From Neofusicoccum parvum (lineage: Eukaryota > Ascomycota > Dothideomycetes > Botryosphaeriales > Botryosphaeriaceae), in the NCBI GenBank assembly GCA_020912385.1, contig CP087217.1:186001-250000 (forward strand): a stretch of DNA of 64,000 bases, read 5' to 3'. The position numbers were made by a program, and so were the translations under genes. Numbering within the stretch: the stretch's first letter is position 1; every line of letters begins with the position of its first letter. The notes beneath the pieces were generated by a model that saw only the letters and a list, made by a program, of their open reading frames with translations, ran no database searches and was not told the DNA's origin. Of the stretch, positions 41,173-51,253 are shown piece by piece.

Positions 41173-42492
41173 TCTGTCGATAGGCTCGACCGGCGGCCAC
41201 TTGACACCGGCAGGCGTGGAGGAATGCGGGGACGCCGCGCTGGCGTCTGGAACGGCAGACGGCGATTGGAATGGGACCGGACCCTGAAATCAAGTTGCGG
41301 CGGGTCGGTGTTTGAGATCTGGATGGGCCTCAGCCCTGTCGATAGAGCGGCGGGCCGCGATAGCGATACGTGGTAGGGCCGCTGAGGTTATGCACCACGC
41401 GACGATGTGCGGCACGACCGTGATGTGCGAGATCCGGTGGGTCAGGAGGGGCGGCGGTGAGGATGTGGGAATGACGCTTTGAGACGCTCGTTCGGCGGCC
41501 GGCCGTCTTTTACTCTGCGCGTTATGCGGACGGCTGGTGGTGGCTGGGAGCTGCAGCTCCAACAGCAGCAAGGCCCAACCCGGCCTGAAACGCGCGACAC
41601 AGGAACGTCATCCAGCGCCACGTCTCTCGCACCGCCGCATCCCTGCCGCCGTGTCCACCCTCACGCAGGTACGCGCTCCTCTTTGGCTGCCGTGGGCCCG
41701 CAGCCACCGCGACCGCCTCCCAGCGCCGCCGTGACCTCGCGTCGCCGTCACCTCCAGCTTCATCGTGGAGTGAGAGCCCGCGCCCGACCGCCCGACGTCT
41801 CCGCTCTCTTCCACGACAATGCCGTTCCCACTGCTTGCGAAGGATCGTGCAGAAGCGTCGTCGCCGCCATTGGGGCCCGGCGAACTTGGCCACGCAACCA
41901 GCTGCCTCCACGACAGCGCTCAACCACCGCGGATGTTGGAGCCGGCATGCAGCAGCGCTCGCGAGCCCGACCACGCGCGCATTAGTTGCTGCCGGCAATA
42001 TTGGATTCTGGCCGCCCGCCCGCGTCCGTTCTTGCTGGCGCGCTGACAGCGCAGTATTACTACCGCTGCTCTGCGAAGATCAGCAGGCGTGGATCGGCGG
42101 CGCTGTTTCGCGTGTCGCTCCCACTCCGGCCATGACCTCCATGTGTTTCCAGCCCACGCCCGTTGCTCACTGCTGCAATTTCCTGTCAATCTAATCGCAG
42201 TAGCCTGTCTCACGCCAGTCCAGATGCCGTCCAATCACGCTGCGGCGATGCTGACAAAGCTAATTAGCCCCGCGTCCGTATCAGCGTTCTCACCACTGCT
42301 TGCCCTATGACGCACTGCTCTTCAGCTCTTTCTTCTTACCTGTCCCCTTCGTCGTTCTGTATCGCGCGCTCTCTCTCAGCCGTATAGCCTCTCCTACGTC
42401 TTTCGCAAGCTGCCAATCCGTCGTCCCTGGCCGCCTGAGATCAAGCACAGCCCGATCTCGTGCTCCCGCGGCAGCAAACGGAACGGCTCAAG
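41173..42492. other. Divergent promoter region
   Basis: 1.3 kb of GC-rich DNA lies between the coiled-coil gene (minus) and the methyltransferase-GFA gene (plus). No gene or TATA box is recognised. Confidence 0.45.
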
Positions 42493-43920
42493 ATGTGTGC
42501 GTCAGACGAGGCCAGGCAGCGCGTCATCGCCATCATGGAGGGCAGCCTTGCATCCGAGCCACAAACGGCGGCCGCGAAGCGCATGTACAACGCCCGCGCC
42601 CAGAAGTACGACGACTCCCACCACCCATCCTTCGCGCGAGACTTTGTCGCCCAGCTGCCGCTCTTTCCCGGCGCCAGAGTCCTCGATCTGGCCTGCGGGA
42701 CCGGACTCGTCACCTTCCTGGCTGCTGAAGCCGTGGGACCGACGGGTTCCGTCACCGGCGTTGACGTTAGCGACGGTATGCTAGCTTTAGCCCGCCAGAA
42801 GCTGCAGGCTGGTGCTGCGCCCACCCGCCTGAACTCCGCCACCGACCTGCTAATCGACGAGGAACCGGCCGAGCCGGACCGCTGGAAACACGTGCGTCTG
42901 TTCGAGCACAGCGTCACCGACTTGGACTCGCTGGAAGAGGTTGCGAAGGAGAAGGGCACCTATGATTTCATCACCATGGCCTCCGCGCTGGTCTTGCTTC
43001 CTGACCCGGAGATTGCAATACGCTCGTGGCTTCCGTACCTGAAGCCGGGCGGCATCTTTGCGGTGGACGTGCCGCACCCACAAAATCTGATCTCTGGAAT
43101 CGTTCTGGAGCGCGTCGGCCGTCGCATGGGCGTTCCGGTTCCGTACCACCGTAGCTGGGTTCTAGACGAGAATTCGCTCCCAGACATGCTCAAGTATGGC
43201 TTTGGAATGGAGGTCCTGGAGACCAAACCCTTCCTCCAGGTTGGCTATGGAGAACGCATGCTACCCACCGACAACGCCGAGATGGAGCGTCAATTCAACA
43301 GCATGATCAGCAGCGAGGCTGGCAAGGCGTTCGGCCAGAATCGTGGACCAAAGTGGGAGGAGGCGCGGATCCTGTTCTACGAGGAGTGGCTGCTGGAAGC
43401 GGAGAGGTCGGGCGTACCAGCTGATGGGGTGAAGGAGGTCGATAGCGTTTGGCTGACCATCGCAAAAAAGCCGCCGATATCGGGATCTTGTCGCTGTGGT
43501 GAAGTGGCATACACGGCAGCGCGGCAGCCGAAGACGTCGTCGATATGTCATTGTCGGACCTGTCAGAAGCTGGCCGGCACTGGGCACATGGCGTGCCTCT
43601 GCTTTTCGGTGTCGGATATCACGTGGTTGGAGGATTCGGAGAAGCTGCTCAAGCAGATCAAGTTCTCGAACATGGCAATCAGGACGTTTTGCTCACGATG
43701 CGGCACCCCGGTCTACATGCGATACCGAGAGGAACCGGACGGCGAGCTGAAGCAGGATACCTGGTTGCTGCTGGCTACGGTTGATGAGGGACTACCGTCG
43801 GATTTCAAGATTCAGATGCGCATATTCCTGGATGAGAAGCCTGCTTGGGAGGTCATACCAGATGACGGCGCGGAGAGATGGAAACTTGATCAGCATGGGG
43901 AAGCGTGGGAGGCGAAGTAA
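42493..43920 (+). CDS. SAM methyltransferase fused to a GFA/CENP-V domain
   Basis: Intronless frame of 475 residues from ATG at 42493 (MCASDEARQR). Residues about 25-325 form a class I SAM-dependent methyltransferase: motif I VLDLACGTGL at 63-72, GVDVSDG with acidic Asp91, and LKPGGIFAVDVPHP. Residues 331-475 are a GFA (glutathione-dependent formaldehyde-activating enzyme-like, CENP-V) domain with all expected zinc ligands: GSCRCGE (Cys333, Cys335), CHCRTCQ (Cys352, Cys354, Cys357) and FCSRCGTP (Cys400, Cys403). There is no stop or splice signal at the seam (TIAKKPPISGSCRCG). The substrate is unknown. GFA domains are often stand-alone in fungi, so this arrangement is unusual, unless a neighbouring intron was missed. 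Confidence 0.88.
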   Translation: MCASDEARQRVIAIMEGSLASEPQTAAAKRMYNARAQKYDDSHHPSFARDFVAQLPLFPGARVLDLACGTGLVTFLAAEAVGPTGSVTGVDVSDGMLALARQKLQAGAAPTRLNSATDLLIDEEPAEPDRWKHVRLFEHSVTDLDSLEEVAKEKGTYDFITMASALVLLPDPEIAIRSWLPYLKPGGIFAVDVPHPQNLISGIVLERVGRRMGVPVPYHRSWVLDENSLPDMLKYGFGMEVLETKPFLQVGYGERMLPTDNAEMERQFNSMISSEAGKAFGQNRGPKWEEARILFYEEWLLEAERSGVPADGVKEVDSVWLTIAKKPPISGSCRCGEVAYTAARQPKTSSICHCRTCQKLAGTGHMACLCFSVSDITWLEDSEKLLKQIKFSNMAIRTFCSRCGTPVYMRYREEPDGELKQDTWLLLATVDEGLPSDFKIQMRIFLDEKPAWEVIPDDGAERWKLDQHGEAWEAK

Positions 43921-45406
43921 CGGGCTGGACGGTTCCCGAGGTGCATCGAAAGGATCGGGGCGGTGTTTTGCTAAGCGAGGACACGGAGTGGTGAGTTTTG
44001 TTTGAGGTTGATGATATCATATGTTGCAATACACTATTTCCTCTTATTTACTCAATCATGCTTACCTTCCTAACCTCGAAGGTAGCAACCTAAACCAAAA
44101 TGTCTTATACGCGCTTATCCGACCAACTGCGCTCCTCGGAGCATACACAAGCCCCTTTTGCGATGTTTAGGTTGCGGCCAGAACAAAGTTTCGAATGCTT
44201 GGATGCTTTTAATTATATGCTTGCTCATTAGCCGGCTGAGCAAAGCCGAGGCTGCACTTCTCACATTCATGCGCATACCCGAGCATCAGGAACTGGAGGT
44301 GCTTGGCTGCTCGCCTGTCCCAGGGCTTTCCTCTAACAGTATTCACGAAGGGCGCTGATTGGAAACGCCCTGCGAAAACATGCGGGAATCTACGGATGTG
44401 ACAAACGAGCGCTGTTTGCACCTAGGTTGGGCTGATCATCACTTTCACAGGACAAGACGAGTACTCCGTGATTCCCAATCATCCGGAACGAAGACTCTCT
44501 GCAACACTGGCTCGATGGGATGATCGTCGAAGTAACTCGTGGAAATGGAACACAGCCAATGGTGTTGGTCGGGTGTGTACCGGACCCTGCCGGTTGCACT
44601 GTGGTGTCAACTCGTATATCACGGGCTCTCTCATTTCAACGCATCAGCAACGGCAACTATCATGATAGCAATTCAGCACTAGCTATCGTGGTGTATCGCA
44701 GCGCTTGCCAACTCAGCAGCCAGATCGCACGACCGCGCCAATACCCCATGACGCTCCGAACACTACAGTACCCAACGCCATTCGATTAACTCATCGCTGC
44801 CGTCTCGGCAACCCTGCACAACGGCCCAGACCGCATCGCCCCATCACCGTATGTGTACAGCCACCAAAAGCTTAAAAAATATGATTGACGCCCAGCCTAG
44901 TCCACTTTCGCCTAGCACAAAGCTGAGAATAGCGCCTGACAACGACCATAAGCTCAAGCCATTGAAAACGTGATTGCCGGGTGCGGACTGGAAGCGTCTG
45001 GCGTGAAGCGTTGTTCTAGGCTGCTAGCCGCATTTGGGGGCGGGCTTATATGAACGTTGCGGGCTTTAGAGTTTTCTGGAACGGTTGCACTGGCAGTGGC
45101 CGGGGGCTCGTGGACTTGGCTACGGGAATAAGCTAAGATTGGAGGCTGACGGGGAGGTGAAATGCTCTTGGTACGTCGGTTGACTAGCAGGGAGTCTGGG
45201 CATTCGAGCTCATCAGGCAGGGAGAAGAGGTGGATATAAATACGCGAGGGCAGTGATCGAGAGGGGATAAAGTAGTCCTCACGGCAGACTTATTTCCTTC
45301 CTTCTCACGTTCGGCCTGCAAACAATACTCCACACTCTTTCCTCGCTCTGAACGAGAACAGTCTTTTCCAACTCTTTTCCTTCCTCTCTCGTGCACATCA
45401 CAAACC
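43921..45406. other. Gene-free stretch
   Basis: Contains the 3' flank of the methyltransferase-GFA gene and the promoter of the next secreted-protein gene. No gene is seen. Confidence 0.5.
45235..45242 (+). promoter_or_regulatory. TATA box of the secreted acidic protein gene
   Basis: The sequence TATAAATA lies 172 bp upstream of the ATG at 45407, followed by a pyrimidine-rich leader. Confidence 0.6.
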
Positions 45407-46516
45407 ATGCACGCCTCAACCCTCCTCCCCAGCCTTCTCCTCCTCTCCCTCTCCTCCATCTCCCTTGCCAAACCCCTACCACCCAAAAGCACGGATGGGT
45501 CTCAGCAGGACGGTTCCCCCGTCGGCGTCTCTGCCCCCGAATTCACCCACCCGCACGCCAAGGAACTCTCCGACCTCGCCGCCACCCTCAACGACATCGC
45601 CGCCCGCATCGCCGTCCCGCCGCCCGATGTATTAGGCAGCACCGAGTACCAGCCCAGCGGCGAGGATGACGACGACGACTACACCAACGCCGCCCAAGAC
45701 CTCGGCGTCGGCAATCTCAACGGCGTCGAGGGTCTCAACGGCGCAAGCCTCCTGCCAGACAACACGTTCGTGCCGCGCCGCCCCAGCCCGACGGACGAGA
45801 CGGAGAACGAGCTACAGCAGACAGACCCACCGCACATCAAGGCGCGTCACGGCGCCGACGATTCTGGCGCCACGCAGCTGCTTGACGGCGCGGAGCTCGA
45901 CGAGCTCAACAGCCTGCTCCCGGACCGCACGATCGCGCCGCGGGACCCGAGCCCGACGGACATGCAGCCGGGCAACCAGCAGACGGACCGGCCGCACCGG
46001 ATGCTGGCGGCGCTGAAGGTGCGGCACGGAGGGGAGCACCACGGCGCCCCCGCGCCCGAAGACGCCCTTCCCGCGTCCGAGGAAAGCGACGACGAGGAGG
46101 ACGACGACGACGAGACCGAGGGTTACTACGACGACGAGGACGAGTACAACGACGCAGACACCGACCCGCTCACCACTCTCTCCAACGCGTTCGGCGACGC
46201 TCCCAGCAAGCGGCAGTCCGGCCACGAAGGCCACCACCACGGCGCCAGCCCCCTCGACGCCAGCAACCCTCTCCCCGGCCTCTCCGCCTTCCCGCCCACC
46301 GGCGGCCAGGGCGGCGAGGCCATCCCCGACCCCGCCGCCATCGCGTCGCTCGGCGGCGGCAGCGGCGGCCAGACGGCGAAGAAGGCGCGCGCGGCGCCGG
46401 GCGGGCTCGCGGACGGGCTGGGCAACGTGGGCGGTCTGCCTGGTGCGGAGGGGGTGGAGGGGCTGGGGAGGGTCGTTCCGGGGCTGGGCGGAAGGGCGGT
46501 GCGGTGGGCTGCTTGA
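45407..46516 (+). CDS. Secreted acidic protein with two imperfect repeats
   Basis: Intronless frame of 369 residues. MHASTLLPSLLLLSLSSISLAKP is a strong signal peptide. Two related segments follow: around residues 124-150 (LLPDNTFVPRRPSPTDE, then QQTDPPHIKARHG) and around 175-205 (LLPDRTIAPRDPSPTDM, then QQTDRPHRM...KVRHG). An acidic run of Asp and Glu (about 226-255) precedes a Lys-Arg site (SKRQSGHEGHHHG). The end is Gly/Ala-rich. His-Gly motifs (GEHHGAPAP, HEGHHHGAS) recall the secreted protein at 28765-29691. The family is unknown. It might be a Kex2-processed precursor or a wall protein. The TATA box and C/T-rich leader support expression. Confidence 0.75.
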   Translation: MHASTLLPSLLLLSLSSISLAKPLPPKSTDGSQQDGSPVGVSAPEFTHPHAKELSDLAATLNDIAARIAVPPPDVLGSTEYQPSGEDDDDDYTNAAQDLGVGNLNGVEGLNGASLLPDNTFVPRRPSPTDETENELQQTDPPHIKARHGADDSGATQLLDGAELDELNSLLPDRTIAPRDPSPTDMQPGNQQTDRPHRMLAALKVRHGGEHHGAPAPEDALPASEESDDEEDDDDETEGYYDDEDEYNDADTDPLTTLSNAFGDAPSKRQSGHEGHHHGASPLDASNPLPGLSAFPPTGGQGGEAIPDPAAIASLGGGSGGQTAKKARAAPGGLADGLGNVGGLPGAEGVEGLGRVVPGLGGRAVRWAA

Positions 46517-47562
46517 GTGGCGGGGCTGTGGGCGGGGTGTTTGGGGGGTTCTGGTGGGGAGGTGGGATACCCGGTTCTGGTGGATTTGATTGTTTGATTC
46601 TAGGTATTTATGTTATCAACTTTATTGTGACCCTCTGTTGTGTTGATGAGTGTGGGTGCCTTGTGCAAAGTGTTGTAGTCGTGAGGTAGAGAACTCGGAT
46701 GAAAGGGTTGCGCAAATGGCCAATCTTTTCTCATATCACCACATATCGTAGATGATGTACTTTCAAAACCTATAGACTTATTAAGGGCTCCACGGGCATA
46801 AAATTCGATTGCTTAGATTCTTAAGTCAGTGTATTGTTGAAGCTAAAGAATTTAAACAAGAATTTGTGTCCGGAATTTCGGTAAGTTCATGAAGAACTTA
46901 TACAAGACATACCGTGAGACTTCTCGTGTCTTACAACCCAAATACAAGTAGCGCGACAACGAAAATCATAAATATTTAATCTCTCAAATTTTTTTTGATT
47001 GATCTTCTAATCGATGTTGATTTTTTACAGTACCTACTGCGAAGTTGTGGTGGTGGAATTACCTATACGGCGAATGGGCGGGATCTGGTAAAAAATCTCA
47101 ACATGGCCTAGAATTCCGTTCACGAGTTGCATGCCCTTTCACCTCAAAAGATGCAGATATTTCTCAGTGAAAGACAAAAGCGAAGTCCTGAATGCGTCAA
47201 ATCCCGAGCGCTGCGAAACAGCCAAGCGAGAAGCCGACCAAACGAGTGCTTTCACCAGCGAGATGCGTATCACAAAACCAGAAGACAATTGTTGCGAGGA
47301 AAAAAAAACTAGATATATAGGTTTTCTGTCGTAGATAGCTCATACGCGTTTAGATATAAAACAAACTGGGTAGCGACTGTCGCGATATATGTACATCGAA
47401 AAATCCCAAAAAGGAAGAAACATCCGTCCAACTCCTGAACTCATCTCTCAGGGGGGAAACACCGCCACGTCGGGAAAAACGGCAGACAAAAGACCATCGA
47501 GCCAGCCCTCCTTCCCATCGCAGCCATCGTCTTCGCGTCACTCACTCAATCCGTCGGTTCGC
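46517..47562. other. AT-rich gene-free stretch
   Basis: Between two convergent secreted-protein genes. From about 46.7 to 47.4 kb it is markedly AT-rich and has no gene or recognisable repeat. Confidence 0.5.
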
Positions 47563-49431
47563 TTAAGCCCTGAAGCGCTGCGCGGCCTTGGGCGGCAGCG
47601 GCTTGCCGTCAGGGCCCTTGGGAGCCGGGGCCGGGGCATCGCGCGGCGCCTTGTCGGCGGGCGGCGGGAGCGACTTGCCGTCGGGGCCGAGCTTGGGGGC
47701 GTCGCGAGGCTGGTTCTCAGGAGGAGGGAGGGGCTTGCCGTCGGGGCCAAGCTTGGGAGCGTCACGGCCAACGTGGGCGTTCACGTCGACGAGGCCGTGG
47801 GGCTTGGGCGGCGGGGGCACGTCGCGGGGAGCCTTGTCGGCGGGCGGCGGGAGCGGCTTGCCATCGGGGCCAAGCTTAGGGGCGTCGCGGGGCTGGTTCT
47901 CAGGAGGGGGAAGAGGCTTGCCGTCGGGACCGAGCTTGGGGGCGTCGCGGCCGACGTGGGCATTCACGTCGACGAGACTGTGGGGAAGCGGCTTGCCGTC
48001 AGGGCCGAGCTTGGGGGCGTCACGGCCGACGTGGGCGTTGACGTCAACGAGACCATGGGGCTTGGGCGGCGGGGGAACATCGCGGGGGTTCTTGGCAGGC
48101 GGCGGGAGAGGCTTGCCGTCCGGGCCGAGCTTGGGAGCATCGCGGGGCTGCTTCTCGGGAGGAGGAAGGGGCTTGCCATCGGGGCCGAGCTTGGGAGCAT
48201 CGCGACCGACGTGGGCGTTCACGTCGACGAGACTGTGGGGAAGCGGCTTGCCGTCAGGGCCAAGCTTGGGGGCGTCACGGCCAACGTGAGCGTTCACGTC
48301 GACCAGGCCGTGAGGCTTGGGCGGCGGGGGAGCGTCACGGGGCTGGTTCTCGGGAGGAGGAAGGGGCTTGCCATCGGGACCAAGCTTGGGGGCATCGCGA
48401 CCGACGTGAGCGTTCACGTCGACCAGGCCGTGAGGCTTGGGCGGCGGGGGAGCGTCGCGGGGCTGGTTCTCGGGAGGAGGGAGCGGCTTGCCGTCGGGGC
48501 CCAGCTTGGGAGCATCACGCGGCTGGTTCTCGGGAGGCGGGAGCGGCTTGCCGTCAGGGCCGAGCTTGGGGGCATCACGAGCGACGTGGCCGTCCTTGGG
48601 GGGAAGAGGCTTGCCGTCAGGGCCCAGCTTGGGGGCGTCGCGGGGCTGGTTCTCAGGCGGGGGGAGGGGCTTGCCGTCGGGGCCAAGCTTGGGGGCATCG
48701 CGAGCGACGTGGCCGTCCTTGGGAGGAAGAGGCTTGCCATCAGGGCCGAGCTTGGGAGCGTCGCGAGGCTGGGGAGGCAGAGGCTTGCCATCGGGGCCGG
48801 CAGGCGGCGGCGGGGCGTCGCGAGGGTTCTTGGGAGGAGGAAGAGGCTTGCCGTCGGGGCCGAGCTTGGGAGCGTCGCGGCCGACGTGGGCGTTCACATC
48901 GACGAGGCCGTGCGGCTTGGGCGCATCGGGGCCAGGAGCCGGAACAGCACGAGGGTCCTTAGCCGGGGGAGGAAGAGGCTTTCCATCAGGGCCGAGCTTA
49001 GGAGCGTCACGGGCAACGCGAGCATCCTTAGCTGGGGGAGGGAGAGGCTTGCCGTCAGGACCGAGCTTGGGAGCATCGCGAGGCTGGTTCTCGGGAGGGG
49101 GAAGAGGCTTGCCGTCAGGGCCGAGCTTAGGCGCATCACGGGGCTGGTTCTCGGAAGGAGGCAGCGGCTTGCCGTCAGGGCCGAGCTTGGGCGCCTCACC
49201 AACCGGAACCTTGCTGACGACAGCCCTAGGAGCCTTAGGGTCCTTAGGCTGCTGCGCGGGAAAGTCGGCCGGGCGGATGTCATCCGGGATGGCCCGGATG
49301 GCGTGGTGGATGTTGTCACCGGGCTGAGGCGGAGGGGCGATGGCGCCGGGGCCTGCAGGGTTGACCGGGGCGCTGTAGCTGATGGCGCCGAGGGCGAGAA
49401 GGCCCATGATGTAGGTGATGTTGGAACGCAT
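47563..49431 (-). CDS. Secreted tandem-repeat Pro-rich protein
   Basis: Intronless frame of 622 residues. MRSNITYIMGLLALGAISYS is a signal peptide. After a short unique region (to about residue 75), the rest is built of repeats. About 19 units contain APKLGPDGKPLPP; seven contain LVDVNAHVGRDAPKLG, usually with PPPPKPHG before it. Units are joined by short variable linkers (ENQPR, KDGHVAR, AKNPR, ADKAPR) that nearly always end in a single Arg followed by Asp-Ala/Val-Pro. The regular Arg-Asp-Ala-Pro junction looks like a processing site, but no Lys-Arg pair is present. There are no Cys residues in the repeats. Possible roles: a structural wall protein or a peptide precursor. The antisense strand is open over the same length (684 codons), which is a composition effect. 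Confidence 0.78.
   Translation of the reverse strand: MRSNITYIMGLLALGAISYSAPVNPAGPGAIAPPPQPGDNIHHAIRAIPDDIRPADFPAQQPKDPKAPRAVVSKVPVGEAPKLGPDGKPLPPSENQPRDAPKLGPDGKPLPPPENQPRDAPKLGPDGKPLPPPAKDARVARDAPKLGPDGKPLPPPAKDPRAVPAPGPDAPKPHGLVDVNAHVGRDAPKLGPDGKPLPPPKNPRDAPPPPAGPDGKPLPPQPRDAPKLGPDGKPLPPKDGHVARDAPKLGPDGKPLPPPENQPRDAPKLGPDGKPLPPKDGHVARDAPKLGPDGKPLPPPENQPRDAPKLGPDGKPLPPPENQPRDAPPPPKPHGLVDVNAHVGRDAPKLGPDGKPLPPPENQPRDAPPPPKPHGLVDVNAHVGRDAPKLGPDGKPLPHSLVDVNAHVGRDAPKLGPDGKPLPPPEKQPRDAPKLGPDGKPLPPPAKNPRDVPPPPKPHGLVDVNAHVGRDAPKLGPDGKPLPHSLVDVNAHVGRDAPKLGPDGKPLPPPENQPRDAPKLGPDGKPLPPPADKAPRDVPPPPKPHGLVDVNAHVGRDAPKLGPDGKPLPPPENQPRDAPKLGPDGKSLPPPADKAPRDAPAPAPKGPDGKPLPPKAAQRFRA
47606..49200 (-). repeat. 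Coding tandem repeats of the Pro-rich secreted protein
   Basis: Nucleotide repeats of variable spacing (mostly about 60 nt) share the phrase cttgccgtcagggccgagct on the plus strand. Copy-to-copy differences are mostly at third codon positions. Confidence 0.85.
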
Positions 49432-51253
49432 GGTGGCGGTTGAGCGAGTGTTGGATTAGGTAAAGGTGGATGGGGTGAAGAGGTTGTAGAGTGAGCGCGG
49501 TGGAAAGGTGATTAGGATTAAAGGCGAGTACAAGTGATTGTAGAGGGTAGGAGGAGAAGACCGGTTGTGGTGGTGGTGGTGGTGATGGTTCCAACGGCGC
49601 GCTCTCGTGGTCCTTAAGTACGATTTGCGAGATCAACTTCCAGCCTTCTCTCTGGATTCGCGCACGTAAGATGCTGCACCGCCGGCGCCCTCGTGGTGGT
49701 GCGTGTCTGCGTGTAGGGGGCGAAGCAGACCACGCAGTTGGAAGTGATGTTCGTGATTGGCATCATCATCGCAACCATCGCAGACGACAGCGAGGGTTCA
49801 GAGCACGCAAGCACGGTGGCCTGCTGGCCCTCACACGGGTTCATGCTTGTAGTCTGGGCCTGCCTGAGCACATTGTGAGTGTGTGTAAACCTTGAGCCAC
49901 TGCAAGATGGCGTGGAAGGTATGAGCGCCACTCGAATTGGGCCTGTCTCACTCCACTCAATGATGATCAGCATGCAGGCGTACGACGCTCTGAGTGACCG
50001 GAATTGCTAATTTTTGAACCTTGGATTGCCCGACGCGAGTTTTGGCGAATGCTGGTGGCCGGAGCGAGGCCTTTTGCCAATGAAGGGTGCGGCAGAGCGG
50101 TACTGTGACTTCACGATGCATTTACAGGATGCTCCTAGTGTTGCAAGGCACTGAGGAGGAGTCCTAATACCCCGCTTTTGGCCGTATTCGTCTGTAAGAT
50201 CATCAGTTACCCGAAGAAGAAAGCTTCTAGATCAGGCTTGCGCGTAACTGCTGTTGTCAGGCGTCAAAGCTTGGCCTGGCCGAAAGTTCCAGCAAAGGAG
50301 ACGAACTATAACAAATGAGGCGGGTGTGGCGGGTACCTGCAGCGGCAGCAGAGCGGCCAGTGAGGAGCAGAGCTGGGGCGGAGAGGACGACGCAGCTTGG
50401 CTCAGCCATACGTTGACATGGCTGCATGGGGTAGAGCCGCGTAAGCACTGCGCCGAGTTCCCGCCGGCGGCCCTGGCCAGCGCACCATGTCATCTTAATC
50501 AACATAGGGCTGTGGGGAAGGCGCCATTGGACCGGATGCAGTCGTCATCAGCAAATGAGCGGATTTGTTGAGAGGGCAAGGAGGAGCATGAGACAATGCG
50601 CGGGTGGAGAGCGGCTGGAGGTTGTTGGCACATCCGGCCGGCTCGCAACAGGGGTGTGTGCCACGGCCTCCCGGGGAAAGACAGGCGAAAGCACCGGCCA
50701 CTTCCCGAAGGGAACCAACCTCAACACCGGACGTCGACATGCGGTGAGGGGCCGCGGAAACACCAGTCAGGAGGCAACAGTAGGTGAAGTAATTGCTGTA
50801 TTGGATATCCATTGTGTAGCTTCAGGGCATCTGCCGCCCATCATTTTGCTTTTGCGCATGTAACGACTGTTGCATTCGCTGTCGTAATTTCCAGGGGATG
50901 CTGCAGCTCGCAGCAGCCCAGTCTAAGTAAAATTTTCCCTGCGAGTGTGTGCCCGGCTGTCATTGCAATGCAGCTTTCTACAGGGAGACACAGCGGCTGT
51001 CTCAAATGTGGAGCTGATTGAACAGCTCATGAGTCGGTGTGATGCCCGGTGAGCACGCTCTCGATCATCGGCTTGGCTTGGTCAGAACACCAAAGGCTCC
51101 GTTATTCCCGGTCGTCGGTGGTCGGTGATATGCTGAGAGCGGTGACGGGGACCCCAAAGCCGACGATGGAAAGGGGCGTGCAGTTGGCATTGGTGGTAGG
51201 TAATAAGATTCGTCATCCGTGCAAGACATTTCAATTGGCCACAGTCACCTCGC
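49432..51253. other. Gene-free stretch
   Basis: Contains the promoter of the tandem-repeat protein gene (with a GGT microsatellite near 49568-49585) and the 3' flank of the Zn2Cys6 gene. No gene is seen. Confidence 0.5.

Noticed and set aside
47389..49443. 684-codon plus-strand frame opposite the tandem-repeat protein gene
   Set aside because: It mirrors the repeats of the minus-strand gene, has no signal peptide and begins in AT-rich flank. The minus frame has a signal peptide and a clean ATG, so the plus frame is a composition effect.
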